A stretch of 5,429 nt of DNA from Vampirovibrionales bacterium (GCA_021299615.1 JAJTHC010000013.1:1-5429), one strand, 5' to 3'. Positions 1 through 5,020 are shown, numbered from the stretch's first letter. The notes: generated by a model from the sequence alone, not told the origin. Program-made: numbers and translations.

Positions 1-563
1 ATGTTGCCAATCATCGCTTGCCCGTGATTTTCCACATTGAAATGTTGCACTTGAATCACTTGCTTGCCGTGGTTACGATACTTCACCAAGCTTTCGTTTA
101 AGGTGGCAAAGGTCTTCAATAGCTTGGTGCTACGGTTGATCAATGATTCCACATGACCAGCAGGTAATTGATCGTTAAGGCTACGACGCATCATCATCAA
201 GGCAAGATGATTCACACTCACCATTTGAGAAGCCAGCATCGTTTCGGTGCTATCTTGTGGAGCAATACCACTCAATAGGGCAAGCCCTGCATTCATGTTG
301 TCTTCCCCCATAATCGCCACCAGTTGAGTAAGCACATAGTGATGCACATCATCATCCGCCACGCCAATGGTTTCAAGTAGTTGAATGTAATGATCCACAA
401 TGTTGGCTTTTGGATTCTTCAGCTCGATCCCTCCTCCTTCCCCGACCTTTAGCTTGACGGGATCCAAGTGGCTTCGTTTGATGCGTTTAAACTTGGCTTT
501 CCCTGCCTCATCAAGGGAAGCGAGATCGGCTTTAGTTTTTTCAAGGGCATCTTCTTTTTGCAT
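1..563 (-). CDS. Hypothetical protein, phage/alphaproteobacterial-like family (3' end cut by window edge)
   Basis: The frame is open for 187 codons from an ATG at 563 to the left edge, so the C-terminus is missing. An AGGAG ribosome binding site (complement of 572-576) lies 8 bases before the ATG, which fixes the start. The N-terminal 35 residues are rich in K, E and A. The rest looks helical, with segments such as GLALLSGIAPQDSTETMLASQM, shortened here to its key parts SGIAPQD and ETMLASQM, then MMMRRSLN, and near the edge the run VQHFNVENHGQAMIGN. From memory these match, in order, a family of hypothetical proteins common in alphaproteobacteria and prophage-like regions (LAAQM...ARR... QKVTVQHV..GGQAIVGN). 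The function of that family is not known to me. No membrane segment or signal peptide is visible. The coding call is strong; the family link is an inference, and the gene would be an odd member of a cyanobacterial-lineage genome. Confidence 0.75.
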   Translation of the reverse strand, partial: MQKEDALEKTKADLASLDEAGKAKFKRIKRSHLDPVKLKVGEGGGIELKNPKANIVDHYIQLLETIGVADDDVHHYVLTQLVAIMGEDNMNAGLALLSGIAPQDSTETMLASQMVSVNHLALMMMRRSLNDQLPAGHVESLINRSTKLLKTFATLNESLVKYRNHGKQVIQVQHFNVENHGQAMIGN

Positions 564-605
564 GGTAAGGACTCCTGTTTTTTTAGGCGACTTGCTTTAA
601 AAGGA

Positions 606-635
606 TTGACAACCACTCGCCGTTTTCTCTACAAT
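606..635 (+). promoter_or_regulatory. Sigma70-like promoter with perfect -35 box
   Basis: TTGACA at 606-611 is a perfect -35 box, and TACAAT at 630-635 matches five of six -10 positions, with an 18-base spacer. Transcription would start near 642. The near-palindrome GTTCGGAAC (638-646) covers the predicted start and could be an operator. There is no credible protein gene directly downstream; the next candidate start is at 1169, behind a terminator-like hairpin at 712-734. The promoter faces away from the minus-strand gene starting at 563. Confidence 0.5.
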
Positions 636-641
636 ATGTTC

Positions 642-734
642 GGAACTTGTCTACGATGTTCCATTTTTGACCCACTCACCATTTTCGGCTATCCAATCAA
701 AAAATAACAAAACACGCTAGGCGTGTGCGTTTTT
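642..734 (+). ncRNA. Candidate small RNA between a strong promoter and a terminator
   Basis: The interval from the predicted start of the 606-635 promoter to the end of the 712-734 terminator is about 93 bases. It holds two hairpins: GGAAC (642-646) pairing with GTTCC (658-662), and the terminator stem. The central part (663-711) is A/T-rich and looks single stranded. It has no resemblance I recognise to 6S, tmRNA, SRP RNA or a tRNA. Its 5' end overlaps, in antisense, the region that would hold the promoter or leader of the gene starting at 563. This is inferred purely from promoter and terminator signals; a chance co-occurrence or a short regulatory leader are alternatives. Confidence 0.35.
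712..734 (+). terminator. Rho-independent terminator of the candidate small RNA
   Basis: ACACGC (712-717) pairs perfectly with GCGTGT (721-726) around a TAG loop and is followed within three bases by a run of five T (730-734) and then a pyrimidine-rich stretch. Upstream adenines (about 708-711) could extend the stem against the T run, giving a bidirectional character. It would stop transcription from the 606-635 promoter before the gene at 1169. Confidence 0.5.
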
Positions 735-758
735 CCTTTCATGTGTACTTATGGTAGT

Positions 759-820
759 ATACCAATTAAACGATTAAATAGCGTCTGGCGTCTTCGTTGT
801 CGATCGGGTTCTCGATGTGC
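759..820 (+). repeat. Dispersed repeat, direct copy 1 (62 bp)
   Basis: This segment aligns without gaps to 1676-1737, with 56 of 62 bases identical by hand count. It begins ATACCAATTAAACGATTAAA, continues through TAGCGTCT and GCGTCTTC, and ends TTCTCGATGTGC. The mismatches cluster in the middle (787 and 796-805). The TAATACCAATT-type beginning is a common start of intergenic repeats and miniature elements in many bacteria. Here it leads directly into an inverted hairpin module (826-906). Confidence 0.85.
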
Positions 821-825
821 TTATG

Positions 826-906
826 GTCGTCTTTATACACCTCACACATCTGCGAGTCTAGGCTCCTGGAATAGCCTAAGTAGAGAAAACTCTAAACTAG
901 GCTATA
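826..906 (-). repeat. Hairpin repeat module, copy A (inverted, truncated)
   Basis: Read on the minus strand, this runs parallel to the left half of the 1749-1898 element: TATAGCC..TTTAGAGTTTTCT (880-906), then a hairpin with TAGGCT/AGCCTA arms (859-878), then a tail (826-846) resembling 1806-1830. The right-hand terminal inverted repeat of the full element is absent, so this copy looks truncated or rearranged. An ORF-like frame across it (723-962) is judged spurious. Confidence 0.65.
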
Positions 907-966
907 TGAGTTCATTTCGATTCTCAAAGGGCTTCTGTAACAAAAGGTTAAACTTCTATTAGGAAT

Positions 967-996
967 AAGACATTTCTGATTTTATTTTGATATACT
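967..996 (+). promoter_or_regulatory. Weak candidate promoter upstream of the 1169 gene
   Basis: AAGACA (967-972) and TATACT (991-996) are separated by 18 bases and match four and five consensus positions. The transcript would have a leader of about 165 bases before the ATG at 1169. The whole 907-1168 stretch is very A/T-rich, so such matches arise easily by chance. I see nothing else definable there apart from the ribosome binding site at 1154-1158. Confidence 0.25.
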
Positions 997-1168
997 AAAG
1001 TAAGTAAGTTGTTAAAATGATAAATCCAGCGAACAATGTATTTTGGCTTCAGATTGAGTAAACTAATAATGAAAGCATTACAATAACGACAGATTTTAAT
1101 TTTATTTTGTCTATTATGAATCCCTGTTTTCGATCCATTCACACAATTCTAACAAGGAACACACCTGT

Positions 1169-1507
1169 ATGAAACATCCAAGTCGTTTTCAACACTTTTT
1201 TGACGAATTACCCTTGGGTGAATCACAGTTAAGTAATGCCAAAGGCGAATTCATTACGGTTATAAAGGATGCTTCAACCGTTACGCTTTCAAAGGATGAC
1301 TTTATTCAGCATACGCCTCAAGCTACAGCTAAGCGTTTAAACTTTAGCTTCACCTCTTCTGTAGAATTAGCAGGGGCATACGCCCTTAGTGATTGCTGGG
1401 AAGAAGCAGAAGAAGAGCATCACTACCCCGTTTCTCACACAAATCAATTCATCGCTGAATGTTTGATTGCTGAAGTAATGCAACAGACACCCGCCATTTT
1501 AATTTAA
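1169..1507 (+). CDS. Hypothetical protein, 112 residues
   Basis: I do not recognise this protein. An AAGGA ribosome binding site (1154-1158) lies 10 bases before the ATG, and a hairpin terminator follows the stop at about 1540, which together suggest a real single-gene unit. The product looks soluble and acidic, with no signal peptide or membrane helix. Residues 1-15 are aromatic and basic (KHPSRFQHFFDE), the middle is polar with many S and T, and residues 78-85 form a D/E-rich patch (DCWEEAEEEHHY region). The last 25 residues look helical (QFIAECLIAEVMQQ). The gene lies between two directly repeated 62-bp sequences (759-820, 1676-1737), so it may be carried as accessory DNA or may simply sit between independent repeat insertions. 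Base composition is more A/T-rich than efp or tsaE. Confidence 0.6.
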   Translation: MKHPSRFQHFFDELPLGESQLSNAKGEFITVIKDASTVTLSKDDFIQHTPQATAKRLNFSFTSSVELAGAYALSDCWEEAEEEHHYPVSHTNQFIAECLIAEVMQQTPAILI

Positions 1508-1539
1508 GACAAATTGAATTAGACCCCCCATATTCCCGT

Positions 1540-1570
1540 AACGGACTTCATTCAGAGGTTCGTTTTGTTT
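1540..1570 (+). terminator. Probable terminator after the 112-residue gene
   Basis: The arm 1540-1549 (AACGGACTTC) pairs with 1555-1564 (GAGGTTCGTT) over ten positions, including two G-U pairs, around the loop ATTCA. It is followed by TTGTTT. The T tract is interrupted by a G, so efficiency is uncertain. It lies 33 bases past the stop codon of the 1169-1507 gene. Confidence 0.5.
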
Positions 1571-1603
1571 ATGTCTAGTTTTTTAAAAATTCCCCGCCAT
1601 TTT

Positions 1604-1670
1604 TGTAGGGATGCGATTTATCGCATCTGTTTCAAGATTGTGGGGTGGACGTGATAAATCACGCCCCGAC
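1604..1670. repeat. Tandem REP-like palindromes
   Basis: Two different palindromes lie back to back: GATGCGA-TTTA-TCGCATC (1610-1627) and CGTGAT-AA-ATCACG (1650-1663). The second is bracketed by GGGG and CCCC with a four-base bulge on the left. Both share the core pattern GYG-ATTTATC-RC and look like diverged units of one extragenic palindromic repeat family (GTAGGG..GCGATTTATCGC.. type). Each could fold as a hairpin in RNA or as a cruciform. No gene overlaps them. Confidence 0.6.
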
Positions 1671-1675
1671 ATTTA

Positions 1676-1737
1676 ATACCAATTAAACGATTAAATAGCG
1701 TCTAGCGTCTTCATTCTTGCTAGGGTTCTCGATGTGC
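1676..1737 (+). repeat. Dispersed repeat, direct copy 2 (62 bp)
   Basis: This is the second copy of the segment at 759-820, in the same orientation and 917 bp away, with the first 28 bases identical. Here it runs into the left terminal inverted repeat of the 1749-1898 element in the forward direction, whereas copy 1 runs into an inverted module. The pair brackets the 112-residue gene. Confidence 0.85.
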
Positions 1738-1748
1738 GTACGTCTTTG

Positions 1749-1898
1749 TATAGCTGAATTTAGAGTTTTCTGTACAGTAGGCTAGACTAGGAGCCTAGAT
1801 TTTTTTGTGAGGGCGTGTAGACAGACCGACATAACAGAACAAAATAATCGTAGCGACAACGTATAGACACTGTACAGAAAATTATCAATTCAGCTATA
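1749..1898. mobile_element. MITE-like element with 30-bp terminal inverted repeats (IS630/mariner type)
   Basis: The left end 1749-1778 (TATAGCTGAATTTAGAGTTT...) and the right end 1869-1898 (...AATTCAGCTATA) are inverted repeats matching at 27 of 30 positions by hand count. The ends read TA-TAGCTG...CAGCTA-TA, consistent with a TA target duplication as made by IS630/Tc1-mariner transposases. The element is 150 bp and has no room for a transposase, so it would depend on an enzyme encoded elsewhere. Inside, next to the left end, is a hairpin with TAGGCT/AGCCTA arms (1778-1797), then T-rich and A-rich spacer. The family assignment rests only on TA and end structure. Confidence 0.7.
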
Positions 1899-1933
1899 GT
1901 CAACTGAACTTGAGCTAGCACAAAAAAAAATGT

Positions 1934-1951
1934 AGGAGTCTTTAAGCTCCT
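1934..1951. other. Small AGGAG/CTCCT hairpin beside an A9 run
   Basis: AGGAG (1934-1938) can pair with CTCCT (1947-1951). Read on the minus strand, the hairpin is followed by ACA and nine T (complement of 1922-1930), so it resembles a weak terminator for leftward transcription, though no minus-strand gene precedes it. On the plus strand it lies 30 bases before the 84-residue ORF and would sit in its leader, masking an AGGAG. Confidence 0.3.
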
Positions 1952-1981
1952 GTTAACCCTTATACGAATTGGATTTTCCTT

Positions 1982-2236
1982 ATGAATGCGTGTGTTCGCA
2001 CCAGTCCCGTACCGCTTGATATTTTTTCACTAAGGCGTCGCTTGAGTGAAGCGGATATTTTCCAACAATTAGAATGTCGTTCTGAACAAGAAGCCAGAGA
2101 TGCTTTGGTCAAAGAATTTGGAACTGATAGGGCATACTATATTGAGCATGAATACCCTGAAATCTATCAAGCGTATGTGGATATGGTAATGAATCAAGTC
2201 CCGTGGACGTCTTCTGTTTTTAAATTAGCCTTGTGA
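1982..2236 (+). CDS. Hypothetical protein, 84 residues
   Basis: I do not recognise this protein. The ATG at 1982 has only a weak upstream GGA (1971-1973, spacing 8), so both the start and the expression are uncertain. From about residue 14 the sequence looks like a real soluble, acidic, mostly helical protein: SLRRRLSEADIFQQLE, then SEQEARDALVKEFGTDRAYY, EHEYPEIYQAYVDMV. It has no signal peptide or membrane helix. The stop (2234-2236) overlaps the predicted -35 box of rnpB, and only 29 bases separate it from the start of that RNA. The gene follows a block of repeats and is not obviously linked to any neighbour. It could be a small orphan gene or a chance open frame. Confidence 0.5.
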   Translation: MNACVRTSPVPLDIFSLRRRLSEADIFQQLECRSEQEARDALVKEFGTDRAYYIEHEYPEIYQAYVDMVMNQVPWTSSVFKLAL

Positions 2237-2259
2237 CTTTTGCTTTTTCGTGACAAAAT
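2231..2259 (+). promoter_or_regulatory. Predicted rnpB promoter
   Basis: TTGTGA (2231-2236) and CAAAAT (2254-2259) each match four of six consensus positions and are 17 bases apart. The predicted start, seven bases downstream, falls at 2266, exactly where the P1 helix of RNase P RNA begins. That agreement is the main support, since the boxes themselves are only moderate. Confidence 0.5.
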
Positions 2260-2265
2260 AAGTGA

Positions 2266-2637
2266 GTAACGTGTGGTACGTTGTCGCAGGCAAGGACTTC
2301 GGTCACTTGCTTGAGGAAAGTCCGGGCTCCCCAGAGCGAGTCGCCAGGTAACACCTGGTGCGGGTAACCGTGAGGAAAGTGCCACAGAAATGTAAACAGC
2401 CGATGCTTTTTAGCAGGCAAGGGTGCAACGGTGAGGTAAGAGCTCACCAGCATGGCCGTAAGACCATGGCTAGGTAAACCCCAACAGGGTGCAAGGCTAG
2501 AGCTTGCCTGACACGGATGCAACGCCTGCTCGGCAGAATCCGTGTAGAGCTTACGCCGCTAGAGGAGCGAAGGGCGACCTTCCCCCAAGACAGATGACGA
2601 CGTTAAATACAGAACCCGGCTTACACCACACGTTACA
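2266..2637 (+). ncRNA. rnpB: RNase P RNA, bacterial type A
   Basis: This is the catalytic RNA of ribonuclease P, which removes 5' leaders from pre-tRNAs together with the RnpA protein. The ends are set by an 11-bp perfect P1 helix: GTAACGTGTGG (2266-2276) with CCACACGTTAC (2626-2636). A UUCG-capped hairpin (2290-2310) follows, then the universal block GAGGAAAGTCCGGGCTCC (2313-2330). Further conserved parts are GCGGGTAACCGTGAGGAAAG (about 2361-2380), GTGCCACAGAAA, GGTAAGAGCTCACC, GGTAAACCCC with GCAAGGC, CCGCTAGAGG, and the 3' block ACAGAACCCGGCTTAC (2610-2624). The 371-base length is normal for type A. The GTGCGGGTAACCGTGAGG and CCGCTAGAGG parts resemble cyanobacterial RNAs as I remember them. 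A T-rich tail (2638-2643) follows P1 and probably serves termination or processing. Confidence 0.96.
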
Positions 2638-2653
2638 TTTTTTCATAATTTTT

Positions 2654-2736
2654 TATAGTATAGTGTTTTATAGATAAAATGAGCTATTAGACTATTCTAG
2701 GAGCCTACTGTACGGAAAACTCTTTAAAATACTATA
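2654..2736. repeat. Hairpin repeat module, copy C, with TATAGTAT inverted ends
   Basis: This 83-bp element has TATAGTAT (2654-2661) and ATACTATA (2729-2736) as inverted ends, again compatible with TA-flanked insertion. It contains the hairpin 2688-2707 and the CTGTACGGAAAACTCT block (2708-2723), shared with 1749-1778 read in reverse and with copy A. The eight-base hairpin loop (ATTCTAGG) is in the opposite orientation to the loop of copy A (CCTGGAAT) relative to the GAAAACTCT flank. It fills most of the gap between the convergent rnpB and bioU genes. Confidence 0.65.
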
Positions 2737-2773
2737 TCAGACGTCACCCGCTAAATACGAAGCTAGAAATCCC

Positions 2774-2804
2774 TGAAAAACGTTAAAACTTACGGCATAC
2801 GTTT
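2774..2804 (-). terminator. Possible terminator of the efp-bioU operon
   Basis: On the minus strand AAACGT (complement of 2799-2804, overlapping the bioU stop) can pair with ACGTTT (complement of 2778-2783), followed by further T residues down to 2776. The loop is long (15 bases) and itself A/T-rich, so this is a weak candidate. The palindromic element at 2654-2736 is a backup stop for both convergent units. Confidence 0.3.
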
Positions 2805-3831
2805 AAAGCGATAGCAACTCTTCACGACCCAATTCATTCGCCTTTAAACGCATGCCTTCAGCCGACGTCTTCGGCATTAAATCCGCCGATGTGTACAACC
2901 CCGTAAGATCGTTATTGTGCATTTCCACCGCACGAGCCATGAATCCCAAGGCAGGTCCACAGACATTGTCCACCATCGTGGTTTCATCCCCCACGATGAA
3001 TTGATGTTGCGTCGTTTGACCAAACGCCGTAATCCCTTTCATCGTAACGGTTGTCGAACAAGGCTTTTTCGCATGACGAACATCCACTTTACCACCCACC
3101 GTGATTTTTGAACGATCGCAAACACCAGCGAGTTCTAAAATAATGTCGTCGGCGTGTTCCATATTGACCAGCTCAATAATGCCTCCACGCTCGTCCAACA
3201 AGGCTTTAATGTCGTCATCGCTCATCGCAGCGACGATTTCCGCATTGTAACCAGGTAAATGCAAGATGTCTTCACGCACGGTGGCACGGTATTTTTCCCA
3301 GCCATCCACACCGACGCCGAAGTAAATATCGATCGCCGTAATTTCCGCAAAGGATTGAGCCGCAACGGCGGCTACTGTTGTTAAAAATCCAGGCGTCGCT
3401 CCACACCCTGTGACATAGGTGATGTTTTGTTCTTGCAACAGCTCATTTAAAGGCAGTAAAAGCTCAACGGCTTTCGTACGTTTTAGAGCATCCACAACCA
3501 CACCTTGAAACGGCGTTTCTGTGGCGATTTGTTCAATGGTTTTGGCGAAAAAATCCACAGGCAAGTTCGGCAATGCCATGAAAATCGCATCAATTTGATC
3601 ACCATGGGCTTGCATAAGATCTAAAATCGCTTCATCACTCGTAAGCCCTTCAGGCAAATCCGCCACGCTTTCAAGATCTCTACCCAACACGGAAGAGGCA
3701 ATCCCCTTAGGGTTGTAAGCATAACCAAGCCTGTCCGCCAAAGCGACCAATTGAAAGCCTTTACGAGCTTCAATGACGGTTGCCATACCACGACCTAAGC
3801 CACCTGCTCCTAAAATTGCAATACGAATCAT
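2803..3831 (-). CDS. bioU: BioU-like enzyme of biotin synthesis (saccharopine dehydrogenase-like family)
   Basis: This 342-residue protein has an N-terminal Rossmann nucleotide-binding motif (GAGGLGRG, residues 8-15) and closely follows, from memory, the cyanobacterial 'saccharopine dehydrogenase-like oxidoreductase' family: MALPNLP (85-91), VVDALKRTKAVE (112-123), TGCGATPG (141-148), FGVGVDGWEKYRATVRED (171-188), NMEHADD (223-229), GDETTM..NVCGPALG (281-296), GLYTSADLMP (311-320). Known BioU acts in place of BioA: an active-site lysine forms an imine with 8-amino-7-oxononanoate, NAD(P)H reduces it, CO2 is added, and the lysine nitrogen leaves with the product, so each enzyme works once. K117 in DALKRT is my candidate for that lysine; this is inferred, not aligned. 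About 20 extra residues extend the C-terminus. The ribosome binding site GAAGGA (3841-3846) lies in the 15-base gap after efp, indicating one operon. Another dehydrogenase role cannot be excluded. Confidence 0.75.
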   Translation of the reverse strand: MIRIAILGAGGLGRGMATVIEARKGFQLVALADRLGYAYNPKGIASSVLGRDLESVADLPEGLTSDEAILDLMQAHGDQIDAIFMALPNLPVDFFAKTIEQIATETPFQGVVVDALKRTKAVELLLPLNELLQEQNITYVTGCGATPGFLTTVAAVAAQSFAEITAIDIYFGVGVDGWEKYRATVREDILHLPGYNAEIVAAMSDDDIKALLDERGGIIELVNMEHADDIILELAGVCDRSKITVGGKVDVRHAKKPCSTTVTMKGITAFGQTTQHQFIVGDETTMVDNVCGPALGFMARAVEMHNNDLTGLYTSADLMPKTSAEGMRLKANELGREELLSL

Positions 3832-3846
3832 GAGGGGTTTTCCTTC

Positions 3847-4413
3847 TTAAGCACGTTCTAAGTAACTGTTATTGCGAGTGTCCACACGGATTTTGTCACC
3901 ATTTACGATGAAAAATGGCACGTTGACCACAGCGCCTGTTTCAAGTTCAGCAGGTTTAGATCCGCCTGAAGAGGTGTTGCCCTTGTCATTCGGAGGCGTA
4001 TTCACCACTTCAAGTTCAACGTGGGTAGGCGTTTCCACCATAACAACTTTGCCGTTATGACGCACGATGTAGCAGTTCATGTTTTCTTTCAGATATTTAA
4101 TGCCGTCCCCAATCATGGATGCCGACACATTAAGCTGTTCAAAGGTGTTATTGTCCATAAACGTGTAATCGTTGCCGTCGGTGAAGAGGAACGCCATATC
4201 GCTTTTTTCAAGGTGAGCGGTTTCCAATTTTTCGCCTGCTCGGAAGGTTTTTTCAAGGGTTTGACCCGACAATACATTCTTCAATTTGGAGCGAACAAAG
4301 GCGGCTCCCTTACCGGGTTTAACGTGCAAAAACTCGACCACTTGCCATAAGTTGCCGTCAATTTCTAAAGTCAAACCTGTTTTAAAATCGTTTGTGGATA
4401 CTACGGACATCAT
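3847..4413 (-). CDS. efp: Translation elongation factor P
   Basis: EF-P binds between the P and E sites of the ribosome and speeds peptide bond formation at consecutive prolines. The protein is 188 residues from the first ATG, normal for the family. The N-terminal KOW-like domain (about 2-65) carries the loop VKPGKGAAF (31-39), with the functional lysine K35, which is K34 if counted from the second Met. The two OB domains follow: central (YTFMDNNTFEQL, LKENMNCYI) and C-terminal (HVELEVVNTPPNDKGNTSSGG.KPA.LETGAVVNVPFFI..GDKIRVDTRNNSYLERA), with the conserved family signature. Start choice: a GGAG sits 10 bases before the ATG at 4413 and 13 before the adjacent ATG at 4410; homologues fit the second slightly better. 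The FLHVKPGKGAAF loop resembles cyanobacterial and Firmicutes proteins rather than proteobacterial ones. No modification enzyme gene is visible. It is first in an operon with bioU and divergent from tsaE. Confidence 0.97.
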   Translation of the reverse strand: MMSVVSTNDFKTGLTLEIDGNLWQVVEFLHVKPGKGAAFVRSKLKNVLSGQTLEKTFRAGEKLETAHLEKSDMAFLFTDGNDYTFMDNNTFEQLNVSASMIGDGIKYLKENMNCYIVRHNGKVVMVETPTHVELEVVNTPPNDKGNTSSGGSKPAELETGAVVNVPFFIVNGDKIRVDTRNNSYLERA

Positions 4414-4479
4414 GCTTTCTCGTCTCCAATGGTTTCGCTACGACGGAATCAGTATTTAGAAATAGGCGTGGCGATATGT

Positions 4480-4507
4480 TTGATATATGATGACATTAGT
4501 CTAACAT
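4480..4507 (+). promoter_or_regulatory. Candidate tsaE promoter
   Basis: TTGATA (4480-4485) matches five and TAACAT (4502-4507) four of six consensus positions, with a 16-base spacer. The transcript would start about 20 bases before the tsaE ATG and include a run of nine T (4514-4522). It sits in the 121-bp divergent region shared with efp. I could not find a convincing minus-strand promoter for efp there. Confidence 0.4.
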
Positions 4508-4534
4508 AAAAGCTTTTTTTTTGGAAACCTCAAA

Positions 4535-5020
4535 ATGTATTTTGAACATTCTGCATCTGAACTTGGTTTGCCCAAGCTGTGTGATGCCCTGCTTCACTCG
4601 AGCCAAACGCCCTTGACTGTTGCCTTAGACGGCGATTTGGGGGCAGGCAAAACCACACTGGCTCGTCATTTTGCCGAAGCTTTGGGTATTGCGGAGCGGG
4701 TGACGAGTCCTAGTTTTGTGTTGATGAACGTGTATCGGCATCCGCAGGAATCGCTCGGCAAGGCAGGTTTGATTCACGCCGACTTTTATCGTTTAGACGA
4801 CCGTTCTGGTGCTTGTTTGATGGCGGAACTGGAAGAATTGCAAGCGATGCGTCCTGCGTGGGTTTGGGTGGAATGGGCGAAACGGATCCCGAGCTTTGCG
4901 GATGCCGTTGACATCCAGCTAGAGATTGCTGTTGTCGAAAACGCTCGATGCTACCAATTTACAGGCGTTTCAACGCAAGGAATGCTTGCCGTAAAAGCCT
5001 TAAAGGAGCGTTTCGCATGA
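4535..5020 (+). CDS. tsaE: tRNA t6A biosynthesis ATPase TsaE
   Basis: TsaE is the ATPase of the bacterial TsaBDE complex, which transfers threonylcarbamoyl to adenosine 37 of tRNAs reading ANN codons. The 161-residue protein shows the family's P-loop GDLGAGKTT (33-41), the switch-like TSPSF (57-61), the HADFYRL motif (81-87), and the acidic WVEW (110-114) near the usual Walker B position. Length is typical, and the start agrees with homologues, which begin a few residues before a short helix leading to the P-loop. A weak GGAAA (4523-4527) lies 7 bases ahead of the ATG. The stop TGA overlaps the tsaB start (ATGA, 5017-5020), implying translational coupling of two subunits of the same complex. 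An insertion of about ten residues between 66 and 79 (YRHPQESLGKAG) makes the loop before HADFY slightly long. Confidence 0.95.
   Translation: MYFEHSASELGLPKLCDALLHSSQTPLTVALDGDLGAGKTTLARHFAEALGIAERVTSPSFVLMNVYRHPQESLGKAGLIHADFYRLDDRSGACLMAELEELQAMRPAWVWVEWAKRIPSFADAVDIQLEIAVVENARCYQFTGVSTQGMLAVKALKERFA

Noticed and set aside
642..662. GGAAC/GTTCC hairpin as a LexA box or as the terminator itself
   Set aside because: The spacing between half-sites does not fit LexA motifs I know, and the stem is only 5 bp with an 11-base loop, so it is treated as part of the candidate small RNA.
400..707. Open frames on the plus strand opposite the start of the minus-strand gene
   Set aside because: They overlap the minus-strand gene with its good RBS and have unlikely compositions; one runs through the promoter at 606-635.
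723..962. 79-residue open frame on the plus strand, starting at GTG
   Set aside because: It lies entirely across the repeat modules 759-906 and the preceding terminator, has no ribosome binding site, and its residues (many S, R, C) look like translated repeat DNA.
948..1142. 64-residue minus-strand open frame
   Set aside because: A/T-rich intergenic DNA gives long lysine, asparagine and isoleucine frames by chance; no RBS was seen.
2194..2522. Open frames on the minus strand across rnpB
   Set aside because: The DNA is fully explained by RNase P RNA, and the translations have no protein character.
3872..4350. Plus-strand open frames within efp
   Set aside because: Shadows of the efp reading frame, with no start signals.
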